From assembly GCA_903893805.1 (NCBI GenBank), contig CAITNM010000001.1, positions 1 through 64,000 of the forward strand: 64,000 nt of DNA, written 5' to 3'. The notes under the pieces were generated by a model. It ran no database searches. It saw only the letters and a list, made by a program, of their open reading frames with translations, and was not told the origin of the DNA. A program made the position numbers and the translations under genes. Positions 46,090-54,500 of the stretch are shown in pieces. The first letter of the stretch is position 1. The number at the start of each line of letters is the position of its first letter. Origin of the DNA: an uncultured Alphaproteobacteria bacterium. GTDB lineage: Bacteria; Pseudomonadota; Alphaproteobacteria; Paracaedibacterales; CAITNM01.

Positions 46090-46538
46090 GCTGCACCTTG
46101 CGAGATTGCTTGTTGTTTCATCTCAATTTTCTGTTTGACTTGCTGTTCCTTGAGTCTGATCCGCTCCAGAAACTGCGCTGCTTTTTGATTAATTGCTTGG
46201 ATGGTCTGCTCTTTCCATAGGGTTTTAAGGGTTTCAGCAATATCATGAATTTTTTTTAAAAGCTCAGATGTCTCTAAAGAAAATGTGATGGTTAGGGTGT
46301 TTAACAATATTGGCAGTGTGCGAATCACTAAGCTCGCTTTAGCTAAGCCTAATACCTGGTGAACCTGTTCCTTTAAGGTGGTGTTGTCTAAACTCCCTGC
46401 TTGCTGTAAAGACCGCAGCTGATCGACAATTGAGTCCATATTTGTGATCACTTGCTTTTCTAAGCCCGTTATTAATTCAGCTATTGATGGATCCCATGCT
46501 AGTGTTGGTGTTGCTGCTGGTGGGAGTGTTTCTTTCAT
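46086..46538 (-). CDS. R-body cluster accessory protein, 150 aa
   Basis: The last gene of the reb cluster, starting 2 nt after the preceding stop (SKAY-TAG-GC-ATG), so translationally coupled. A Pro-rich start (MKETLPPAATPTLAWDPS) leads into long amphipathic helices with many Gln, Lys and Ile and a C-terminal coiled coil (FLERIRLKEQQVKQKIEMKQ). It does not carry the RebB repeat-type signature. By position it may correspond to the small accessory Reb proteins (RebC/RebD-like) needed for R-body assembly, but sequence similarity is not evident by eye. Confidence 0.55.
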   Translation of the reverse strand: MKETLPPAATPTLAWDPSIAELITGLEKQVITNMDSIVDQLRSLQQAGSLDNTTLKEQVHQVLGLAKASLVIRTLPILLNTLTITFSLETSELLKKIHDIAETLKTLWKEQTIQAINQKAAQFLERIRLKEQQVKQKIEMKQQAISQGAA

Positions 46539-46540
46539 GC

Positions 46541-46885
46541 CTAATACGCTTTACTTGGTAAAGGCAGATCCTTTAGTAACCCCTCAACCCCTTGGCTGAG
46601 TTTGATAAACTCGGTATCTTGAGTGACCTTTACTTTTTGTAAGCCCTCAATCACCGGTAGCCAGGTTGGATCTTTAGTTTTAACAAACTCTTCGGTGGCT
46701 TTAGCTAAAGCAGCACTGTTGATCGCATCAAAATTACGTTGCATGTCTGTGGCATCCTGTAAGGCTAGCGCTAAGGTGTGAGACATGGCTTGACAAGCTT
46801 TGCCAATCGATTCGCTTTGTAAGGTACTAGCGCCTGTCACCAAATCATTAATAAAGCTAACACTTTCGTCAAATGTCTCTGCCAT
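46541..46885 (-). CDS. divergent RebB-like R-body protein, 114 aa
   Basis: The N-terminal 65 residues align by eye with the adjacent RebB proteins: VSFINDLVTGASTLQ against VNGQVTDAVTQTNVK, then AMSHTLALALQDATDMQRN against TMAHSLSLSMQNASSTQQQ. The C-terminal half diverges. R-body subunits are small helical proteins that polymerise into a rolled ribbon which unrolls at low pH. GAAGAGG precedes the ATG. Its co-location with clear RebB homologues supports the assignment. Confidence 0.6.
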   Translation of the reverse strand: MAETFDESVSFINDLVTGASTLQSESIGKACQAMSHTLALALQDATDMQRNFDAINSAALAKATEEFVKTKDPTWLPVIEGLQKVKVTQDTEFIKLSQGVEGLLKDLPLPSKAY

Positions 46886-46923
46886 GCGGTATTCCTCTTC
46901 TTTAAACCCTAAACCTTAAATCA

Positions 46924-47139
46924 TTATCCCATAATATTAGCGACAGCTTTAGCAACAATCGCATTACCAATCTGTTGCATCTGCTGTTGCGTCGAACTCG
47001 CATTTTGCATCGATAAGCTTAAGGAATGGGCCATGGTTTGATAAACCACTGATAAGGCCTGAGCCGGTGATTCCCCTAAAACCTTAACATTGGTCTGGGT
47101 CACCGCATCGGTTACTTGTCCATTGACTTTATCATTCAT
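46924..47139 (-). CDS. rebB: RebB-family R-body protein, short form (71 aa)
   Basis: MNDKVNGQVTDAVTQTNVKV followed by LGESPAQAL, YQTMAHSLSLSMQNA and TQQQMQQIGNAIV is the RebB family core (PF11747-type); the V-N-x-Q-[IV]-T-D-A-V-T-Q pattern is diagnostic. It lacks the C-terminal extension of the other two RebB copies, ending just after the conserved Gln-rich helix. GAAGGA precedes the ATG. Probably a structural or nucleating subunit of the R-body ribbon. Confidence 0.85.
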   Translation of the reverse strand: MNDKVNGQVTDAVTQTNVKVLGESPAQALSVVYQTMAHSLSLSMQNASSTQQQMQQIGNAIVAKAVANIMG

Positions 47140-47218
47140 GGGCTATTCCTTCACTTAATCACCACACGCAAAAGATAAAGAGAGCGTAAAATCACCCCCT
47201 TTATCTCAAAAAAGCAGA

Positions 47219-47563
47219 TTAGCCAGTAATACGAGTGGGTTGTTCACCAAGCGATTTAATCACGCCTAGTATGTTAGTAAGATCTGCTGGAATATCTGAG
47301 CGAGATATCTTTTCAGTGGCATCGGCTACTGCTGCTGTATCTACCGCATAAATCAAATTAACCCCTTGGGTGGTTGAGGCTTGGTGAATGATGTTTGATT
47401 GTTGCTGTGCCATCACCGCATTTTGGGCTGAAAATCCTAAGCTGGAAGAAATCATCTGGTAAAGGTTGCCTATCGCTATTGCTGGGGCATCTGCAAGCAC
47501 CTTCACATTAGCTTGGGTGACGGCATCGGTAATTTGCGAATTAACGCTGGTGGGTAGGGCCAT
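47219..47563 (-). CDS. rebB: RebB-family R-body structural protein (114 aa)
   Basis: MALPTSVNSQITDAVTQANV, then LADAPAIAIGNLYQMISSSL, AQNAVMAQQQSNIIHQ and TTQGVNLIYAVDTAAVAD: the full RebB signature. Very similar to the upstream copy (47629-47955), so these are recent tandem paralogues. ATG 47563 follows AAAGGAG; a TTG two codons earlier is in frame. In Caedibacter taeniospiralis the homologous RebA/RebB proteins make the bulk of the R-body. Hydrophobic helices without a signal peptide fit a cytoplasmic polymer. Confidence 0.9.
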   Translation of the reverse strand: MALPTSVNSQITDAVTQANVKVLADAPAIAIGNLYQMISSSLGFSAQNAVMAQQQSNIIHQASTTQGVNLIYAVDTAAVADATEKISRSDIPADLTNILGVIKSLGEQPTRITG

Positions 47564-47628
47564 AATCAATCTCCTTTAAAAATTGTTAAATCATCATTGT
47601 AAGTCCACATATGCATGGTCAGGTAATA

Positions 47629-47955
47629 TTAGCTTCTTGTTAATGCCTTAAGCACCCCTAGCATATCGACCATGTCAGAAGGCACATCTGCTCGGGAAAC
47701 TTTTTCAGTTGCATCGGCTACTGCTGCTGTATCGACTGCATAGATCAAGTTCACTCCCTGCGTGGTTGAGGCCTGGTGAATGATATTTGATTGTTGCTGT
47801 GCCATCACTGCATTCTGTGCTGACAGTCCTAAGGATTGCGAGATCATTTGATAGAGGTTGCTGATCGCGATTGCTGGGGCATCTCCCAGGGTTTTGACAT
47901 TAGCCTGGGTGACAGCGTCGGTAATTTGCGAATTTAAAGCGGTTTCTAAAGCCAT
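47629..47955 (-). CDS. rebB: RebB-family R-body structural protein (108 aa), first gene of cluster
   Basis: MALETALNSQITDAVTQANV, LGDAPAIAISNLYQMISQSL, AQNAVMAQQQSNIIHQ, GVNLIYAVDTAAVADATEK: a complete RebB protein closely related to the next gene. AAAAGGAGAACC precedes the ATG, and a sigma70-like promoter lies about 45 nt upstream (47998-48026), making this the probable first gene of the five-gene reb operon. R-bodies unroll in acidified phagosomes and breach membranes, and are required for killing by kappa-type symbionts. Confidence 0.9.
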   Translation of the reverse strand: MALETALNSQITDAVTQANVKTLGDAPAIAISNLYQMISQSLGLSAQNAVMAQQQSNIIHQASTTQGVNLIYAVDTAAVADATEKVSRADVPSDMVDMLGVLKALTRS

Positions 47956-48517
47956 AAAGTGGTTCTCCTTTTGGGGCTACGGTTGATGATGATTATTGTT
48001 AGATCATAAAGACTTTACTTTGACAATATTTATTCTTGAATTTAGCTTGAATTTTCTAAATTTTGATCCTAATACTTTTACTTCAAAAAGCATGGGGATA
48101 AGGAAACCATCTATCTTAATCAACATCTGTGGACCCCTTAACAAAATTGGTATAAAAATACACAATGAAACATCGTATCAAACATTTTGTAAAATATATC
48201 GCGCTCATTTTAGTCACAGTTGGCACTTTATCAGCGATGAGCATTTACATGATTAAAGCAATATTGCGGGGTAAAACCGGATAACAGGCATCGTACCAAA
48301 TGTTTGGGCCAACATGGAGCGTAACCTCTAGAAATACCATGCTTATGAGAATTTTAGGGTCAATGTTGATAGGTATTGGGGCAATATCAAAAATCACTGC
48401 AATCGCCCCTGTGGAACCAAAGAACCTATTTCTGTTTAAATGTTAGAATTTGGGGACCTAGGTAATTTTTAGCAAAAACAATATTCCCTATTGGAGGATA
48501 AAAGTTTTTAAATGGTC
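47956..48517. other. upstream region of the reb cluster with two tiny hydrophobic ORFs
   Basis: Besides the reb promoter, two very short plus-strand frames encode hydrophobic peptides: 48165-48284 (39 aa, MKHRIKHFVKYIALILVTVG...) and 48339-48446 (35 aa, MLMRILGSMLIGIGAISKIT...). Neither has a good ribosome-binding site; the first has TATAAA 14 nt before its ATG. They may be small membrane peptides or remnants of signal-peptide-bearing genes. The rest is AT-rich and featureless. Confidence 0.35.
47998..48026 (-). promoter_or_regulatory. sigma70-like promoter for the reb operon
   Basis: On the minus strand TTGTCA and TCTAAC are separated by 17 bases, matching the -35/-10 consensus at five and four of six positions. 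The -10 lies about 45 nt before the ATG of the first rebB gene. No other promoter-like pair is as good in the spacer. Confidence 0.5.
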
Positions 48518-48994
48518 CTACTTCTCAAAAGTATAACCATGCTTTTTCCAGGATTGAGCCCCGCCCTTTATTTCTTTTACTGGGTATCCTAAAGATGCAA
48601 ATTTTTTTGCAGCCTTAAGTGACAAATCACATAATAACGCATAGCAGTATACGTAATTAAACCCATTCCTTATTAATCCTGGAAATTCAAGTTGCTTGCC
48701 TTCAAAGTAATCCCATTGATCACATGGTAAGTTAATGGCTCCAGGAATATGGCCAGCGTTATAATCAGCAACTTTTCGAACATCAATAATTGTAAATCTT
48801 TGATTTTTATTTGCAATTACTCCATGAAGATTAACTGGGTAAACTGTGAAATTTAATTCGTTTTCAAAATAATTAGATGCTCTTTCAGTATCTTGGATTT
48901 TATTGGAGAAAGATGATGTATGATGCATGCTTTGCCAACATGCAGACAAAGAAAATACTAGAAAGACCAAGTAACAATGCTTAGAAATTTTCAT
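48518..48994 (-). CDS. rhodanese-domain lipoprotein
   Basis: 158 residues from ATG 48994 (GGAG seven bases upstream; an in-frame ATG at 49051 is less likely). The N-terminus KHCYLVFLVFSLSACWQS has a lipobox (LSAC). A single rhodanese domain follows: FTIIDVRKVADYNAGHIPGA, then NYVYCYALLCDLSLKAAKKF with the catalytic-loop Cys, and GYPVKEIKGGAQSW. It would act on the outer face of the membrane, perhaps in sulfur transfer or thiol sensing. It lies in the prophage cargo block. Confidence 0.78.
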   Translation of the reverse strand: MKISKHCYLVFLVFSLSACWQSMHHTSSFSNKIQDTERASNYFENELNFTVYPVNLHGVIANKNQRFTIIDVRKVADYNAGHIPGAINLPCDQWDYFEGKQLEFPGLIRNGFNYVYCYALLCDLSLKAAKKFASLGYPVKEIKGGAQSWKKHGYTFEK

Positions 48995-49164
48995 AAGATG
49001 TCTCCAAGAGTTTGCCTTAGGGAGCGGCCATATACAAATCAACTGTTTCATTTTTTGCTCATCCTGCAGACCTCAACACCCCTAGATTTTAGCCATTATT
49101 ACATGAACCCAAAAAACCCTATCTCATAACTAGATCATAAACTGAATTATACAAATGGAGCTCA

Positions 49165-49734
49165 CTACTCTACTAATATCAATTTTATACCTTGGTCTAC
49201 GTGCTCGAAAGTTACTCTACCAGTAGCGGGGTGTATATAATCTATGCCAAAATAAAACTCAGGATCCACCTCAGCTTTAGAAACAGCTGTATTCTTACAC
49301 TTTATGCGCACCGTTGTGGATGGTCCTCCATAACGAGCACTTACCTGCGGTAGATCTCGCACGCTACCGAATATTAAACTTTTACGAACAGATTCTATGG
49401 AATCGTTTGTGATCCTAGCATTATTAGAAAGATCTAAGGTCATAAGTCGACCCAGTGAACGATTAGTCGCGAGGGTTTCAATAAAATAGTCATCGATATC
49501 TTGCCCAGACAAATCTAATGTATGAACGTGATGAAGATGTGGGGATGATAAAAGAGCCGCTTTTTCATCAACAGTAAGCTTGGTGCTTGACGCTTCTATG
49601 CGACAAACGTTTATCAGAGTTTCAGAACCAAAACCTCCTTCTCTACGCACATCATCATAATCTAAATCTCTCAAAGACGCATGCAATGCCATACTAGCAA
49701 TTATAGTAGCCCCAAAAATGGTTATTAATCTCAT
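49165..49734 (-). CDS. secreted leucine-rich-repeat-like protein
   Basis: 189 residues with a signal peptide (ITIFGATIIASMALHAS). The centre has two LRR-like units, HHVHTLDLSGQDIDDYFIE and GRLMTLDLSNNARITNDSIE, of the ribonuclease-inhibitor/cysteine-containing type, followed by a beta-rich C-terminus (YFGIDYIHPATGRVTFEHV). Secreted LRR proteins of symbionts often bind host proteins. Its start overlaps the stop of the upstream 408-residue gene (TCATGA), so the two are co-translated. Confidence 0.6.
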   Translation of the reverse strand: MRLITIFGATIIASMALHASLRDLDYDDVRREGGFGSETLINVCRIEASSTKLTVDEKAALLSSPHLHHVHTLDLSGQDIDDYFIETLATNRSLGRLMTLDLSNNARITNDSIESVRKSLIFGSVRDLPQVSARYGGPSTTVRIKCKNTAVSKAEVDPEFYFGIDYIHPATGRVTFEHVDQGIKLILVE

Positions 49735-50951
49735 GACACATCTCCTGTTGTTGCATATGCACTTTGACTTGATACAGTTAACATAACTAGAGGCTGCATT
49801 TTCTTTGCCAACCCATACTGATACAATCGTCCATTAATGTACCACTTTAAATCTTCGTCCATACTATATCCACGAAACATCAATAGCATACATTTTTGTT
49901 GGATAATACTCATATTAAGAAATTCACACTGGAACGTCGCCTGACAATTCTGACACATACCATAGTTAGAAGCAATCTCAAGTCTAAATCGAGCACCCGA
50001 CCTAACAATCACATCAACAATATGATCGTCCAGCCTACCGGCTAATTCTCTTAGTTCATCATCTTCTTTTTTTATTTTTAACCATTTCGCTTTATAAGCA
50101 GCAATATCGTGTAAGCATCTATCGTCAAAACTCAAAAAGGGCCTCACTATTATAGGTGGAGCTTTTCTATGGTCCAAGGAACAAATGAACTGGCGAATAG
50201 CTTGTTCACTATCTGCAAAATTCAGCTGAAAAGATTTACCAAATAAATCGTTCAGATGCCAACTGGTTTCTGCTTTTTGAGTTTTATCAATTAATCGCAA
50301 ATGATGAGCAAGTTGATTAGAAGCCTCATCAAAAACATTCCAACTAAGTGAAGCCCTGCAGCTATCAACTAACTTTGACACTACAGTATGTTTTAATATC
50401 ACTTCGCCTAAATAATCTTCGTTTGAAATGCGGGCTTTGAATGCCTTAGCAATGAAGTCTTTTTCTGCACTGGTAAGAGCCTCACGAAATTCCATTATTT
50501 CAGCAATATTTTCTCTCAAATCACTATCTTCTGCTCGATCTGGATATGGATGCCAATAATCTGCTGCACATATAACACGCCGACCGCCTAATATAGTCCC
50601 TAAAGAACCTAAAAAAGCACTATCTCCACCACTTGCAAATACTGTATTCATACTACAATCAAAAAGAGTAACTTGTTCACCACTTGGCAAAGTCATTTGC
50701 AAACGAAACATCGCAAAATTTGTATGCTTATCAGGGCGCATAGCATGAGCTTGTCGGCTAATATCCCGTAAATCTCTCGCCCTGTGCATATGCCATTCTT
50801 CTACAACTGCCGTGCTCCCAAATGACCAATTTCTGGCGCTATCGTACGTTCCTGTACAAACTACTACCGGCACGTCTTCCTCAACAGACGCCGCCATCAG
50901 ATTGACAGAGATCAAGCTGTTCCAGATCAATATAAGAAAAAACCACATCAT
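49731..50951 (-). CDS. secreted hypothetical protein, about 406 aa
   Basis: The N-terminus (MMWFFLILIWNSLISVNLMAAS) is a signal peptide. The mature part is mixed alpha/beta with VVVCTGTYDSARNWSFGSTA, FDCSMNTVFASGGDSAFLG and a Cys cluster YGMCQNCQATFQCEF. A His near 92 and the CxxC could suggest a deaminase-like zinc site, but other required residues are not clear. I choose ATG 50951 over 50957 because AAAGAGG is then correctly spaced. It overlaps the LRR gene downstream. Candidate secreted effector of the prophage. Confidence 0.55.
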   Translation of the reverse strand: MMWFFLILIWNSLISVNLMAASVEEDVPVVVCTGTYDSARNWSFGSTAVVEEWHMHRARDLRDISRQAHAMRPDKHTNFAMFRLQMTLPSGEQVTLFDCSMNTVFASGGDSAFLGSLGTILGGRRVICAADYWHPYPDRAEDSDLRENIAEIMEFREALTSAEKDFIAKAFKARISNEDYLGEVILKHTVVSKLVDSCRASLSWNVFDEASNQLAHHLRLIDKTQKAETSWHLNDLFGKSFQLNFADSEQAIRQFICSLDHRKAPPIIVRPFLSFDDRCLHDIAAYKAKWLKIKKEDDELRELAGRLDDHIVDVIVRSGARFRLEIASNYGMCQNCQATFQCEFLNMSIIQQKCMLLMFRGYSMDEDLKWYINGRLYQYGLAKKMQPLVMLTVSSQSAYATTGDVS

Positions 50952-51043
50952 TCTCATCCTCTTTATGTTTTACTTTGAACTAAATACGCAAAAAATTGAA
51001 AAATATTGTGCTGTCATTGTCAATAAATAAAAAAACATAATTA

Positions 51044-51544
51044 TCACTTATTTTCTTCACTATTTAACCCTCTCCAAGTTGAAATATGGTTCCACTTTCC
51101 ATACATCTCACACTCTTTAATGGTATTGGGAATATTTCCATATTTTGACCTCTCTTCAGCAATAACCTCTTTTGCTAATTTGTATTTATCGCAAACCTGC
51201 AGGAGTGCCTCTAGGGCGGCAATCATAAAAATATCGTGAAGTAGGTCAAGATTGCTCTGATCTGCCCATTGCAAAATTTGCATATCGAGTTCGAGAGCAA
51301 TTGGTAATTCTCCATCTTTCTTATCTATCCTCTGAAAATCAAGATTTAAATCGTTTTTTGAACCATAACGATAAATTAATCCAATCCATGAAAAAGGTAT
51401 TTCTTTTTCCATAAAATTTTTGGATTGTATTAAGTCATCAAGATATTTTTTCACTTCTGATGTTAACTTATCGTTTTTAAGTCGTCCTTTGACTAATGCG
51501 ACAGACCCCACAATTGCAAAGTGGTTTCCAAATTTATTAGGCAT
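51044..51544 (-). CDS. immunity protein for the adjacent giant toxin (Imm39-like)
   Basis: 166 residues starting one base after the toxin stop, with AAAGGA upstream. The sequence NKFGNHFAIVGSVALVKGR, PFSWIGLIYRYG, LPIALELDMQILQWAD and DIFMIAALEALLQVCDKY, followed by SKYGNIPNTIKECE, resembles the Imm39-type immunity family; this is from memory and needs a search. It is acidic, cytosolic and alpha-rich. Position directly after a polymorphic toxin gene is the strongest evidence. A longer frame starting at 51766 is an antisense-free overlap with the toxin and not credible. Confidence 0.72.
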   Translation of the reverse strand: MPNKFGNHFAIVGSVALVKGRLKNDKLTSEVKKYLDDLIQSKNFMEKEIPFSWIGLIYRYGSKNDLNLDFQRIDKKDGELPIALELDMQILQWADQSNLDLLHDIFMIAALEALLQVCDKYKLAKEVIAEERSKYGNIPNTIKECEMYGKWNHISTWRGLNSEENK

Positions 51545-51545
51545 T

Positions 51546-54500
51546 TTATCTGTTTCCTTTATTTCCTGGCAATAAATCCTTACCAAACATACTGCGATAA
51601 CGTTCAATAGTTGCCGTTTCAGCAGATCTCGCGAAATCTTTAGTTCCAAAAATTTCTCTAATTTCTGTTGTATGTTCTTGACCTGTTTCTTTAAACAATT
51701 TTCTTGCCTGTGCTTCTGCTCGTTTGGATAAACCAAGCCTGTTGACACCCTGCATACTTTCGCCAATTTTATAAATTTGGCCAGTTTCCTTATTTCTTAC
51801 AACATAAACATGTGTATCTCCAACATACTGCCGTGAACAGCCATGTGCTTTTACGATATCCTCCGCCTCAGCGTACCTACCAAACTTTGTGGACGCCTTC
51901 CCACCTTCAAGTCGTAACCGCTCAGCTGCGAAGTGTTCACGGTAATTGAATTGGTCTCTAACATAAGCCTCGATCCTGGCGAAGCGAGACTCTAATCCCG
52001 CACAAACACTCTTGAGCATAGGATTGCGGGCAACAACTACTGCAACAGCCTCACTCATGGTTTTGCAGGCTACGCCCGCAACTTCAAAGGCGCAACCAGC
52101 GGCCAAGGCAATAATTGAATCTTTAGCGGTGTTAATCCCAAGTTTCTTTAGTGCCACATGAGGCTCATCGGTCTCCAGATCTCGCCAATACTGCGGAGAG
52201 GCAGACATGATTCCTACCATTAAAGCAATGGCGATCGTCGTTGTGGGATCAAAGTTATGATCTAACGCATTACGCGCTGATGTATTGGATGTTTGTGGAT
52301 CCATCCCAATCCCGAATGCCCCCACTGCACTTGCAAACGCTGACCAATTCGAGGTGTTTTGCGCTTGAGCTATGAAATGGTCTTGGATTACTTTGGAGTC
52401 TTCCCCCGGATGATCATGGCGATATTGCTCCACATCAGCCATCTCTGGCTTAAAGCCCTCGGCGATCATTTCAGCCATCACCGCCCCAAAGGCGCCTGAT
52501 GCAGCACCTAGACGCGGATCGGTGTGAGAAATCACCGCAAGACCAGCACCAAGTCCTGCTCCAGTCAATCCATGCAGCGCCTTATGCACCCCATAATTGA
52601 CAGCCTCCTTACTGTACAATCCACCAATCTGCCCAGCTCCATAAGATGCGACAGTGTTAACCGCTGCACTCGACATCCCCTGGAGCATCGCTTGTTTAAA
52701 ATCTTGTTTGTCGATAGCTACAGAAAGAACTGTATGCACCGCAGCATTAATCGCTGCCTTGGCAGCGTAGTCGGTAAACTCATGCGGGATCACTTTGCCT
52801 GCTGCGTCCAAATCTAAGCCGCTCTTGATCCCTGCCATTCTTCCAATTTTATCTGTTAAACCTGCAGTAGCCATCGCTTTGGCAATATTCAATGCCGTCC
52901 CGTTCTTACCCATCGCCTTGATTGCCCTGGCCGGGTCACCGCCTTGTTCTACCAAGTTCACTGCCGCATCACCACACAACGCCACAAACCCCGCATTGAC
53001 CATCGCAGCTTGCGTGCCCACTAATTCAAACGCACCAGCAATTCCTGTCCCTCCTGTGGCTAAGGCTATCCCAAGGCCTGCAGTTAGCTTCACTAGTAAC
53101 TGCATCCCTGCACTCAAGTTCTTCTGGGTCTTAGATGTCGCCTCATGGTGATCAACCCTATCCACATACGCAATCGGGCTATCACTAATCACATGCGCAA
53201 AATCCGCCGAACCCCTTACCCGCTCTATAATCACCTCAGGACTGTGAATGTAGACATTACGCTCAAACCTCGGGTTAACGTGGGTAGTGTGTTTTTCAGT
53301 GCTAACCTTTGTCTTTGTCCAGATTGACCCATGAGAGGTCGATTGAGCATGAGATTGACTGTGGTTTACACCTGTTGCCATTTCAACTTTAGGTGCAGTA
53401 ATGTCGCTTCTCGTTGCGGTATAAGTAGGGGCAACTGCCCTGTATCGTTCTGCAGCTAGGGCAATAAAGGACTCACCGCCCATTGCACATCCCTTAGCTA
53501 TGGATGCAACCGAACTAGAAGCCTCAGTTTTCCTCCTGGCAGCACCAAACCAGGTTTTTTTATGACTTACCGTTTCACTTTGAACGATATGACGATCCTG
53601 CACCGTCGGCTGTTCAATAACGGGAGCCATTAAAACAGCGTTCACTAATGTTGTGCCTTGTTGGTAAATCCCTGTGGCACCATGGATATTAACAATGGAA
53701 TCTAGACTTTCATGGGAAGCCACATGGTGATGGATATCTATCGTTGTGGTCGTCGTGGTTGCTTTTTTTGTGGAATGACGATCCACTCTCTGAGATACTG
53801 CAGCGAGGGCTTCTTCGATTACAGGACCTTCGACAGCCACAATATCTGTTCTGCCCCGTGATTTGGTTTTTGCAGCAGGAAGGCTTACTTGCGTATGCCC
53901 TTGAATGTTGATGGCCTCATCCGCTTCAGCTGTACTTTGCACCAATTCGTCATAATAGTTTTCACCATCACCATGACGCACAAGCGATGAACCAAATGTC
54001 ATTGCCCCTCTGGTTGAGGCCAACTCTATGGTTTTTGCCCTAACATTGGTGAACACACTATTATCACCTTCAGTCACTACAGAAACACCGCCACCAATTG
54101 CACGGAATCCGTCATGTTTTGCTGTATCGGGCACTACCAGTTGGGTGGAGGCGGTAAACATGCCAGCCGCCTCTCGCTCAATTTCCCTGGCATCGATTTG
54201 TGCCTGTTGTTTATCTTCAAGGCGGTGAATGTTTCGGGTAAAATCAAGGAAAACCCCAACAATGCCTGATTCCATTAAATATTGAGGCGTAATCACTTCA
54301 TTGGAGAGCACTTCAACTTCCTGTGTTGCATCTCCTGCTGTAATTGTACGTCTATGGGACTGGGTATATTTATGGCCCCTCACCATCTCCGCAAAGGAGG
54401 CAGCAATATCTTCCATCTTCATTCCAAGCGCACTAACACCTCTGTAAAGCGTAAAGAACTCTGATCCCATCGCGTGGTGCAAGGCCCCGAAGGTGGCCTG

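Noticed and set aside
47996..48256. 86-residue plus-strand ORF upstream of the reb genes
   Set aside because: Non-ATG start, no ribosome-binding site, overlaps the reb promoter and composition is that of AT-rich intergenic DNA.
51545..51766. N-terminal extension of the immunity protein
   Set aside because: Would overlap 220 bp of toxin coding sequence; the ATG at 51544 has a ribosome-binding site and a normal N-terminus.
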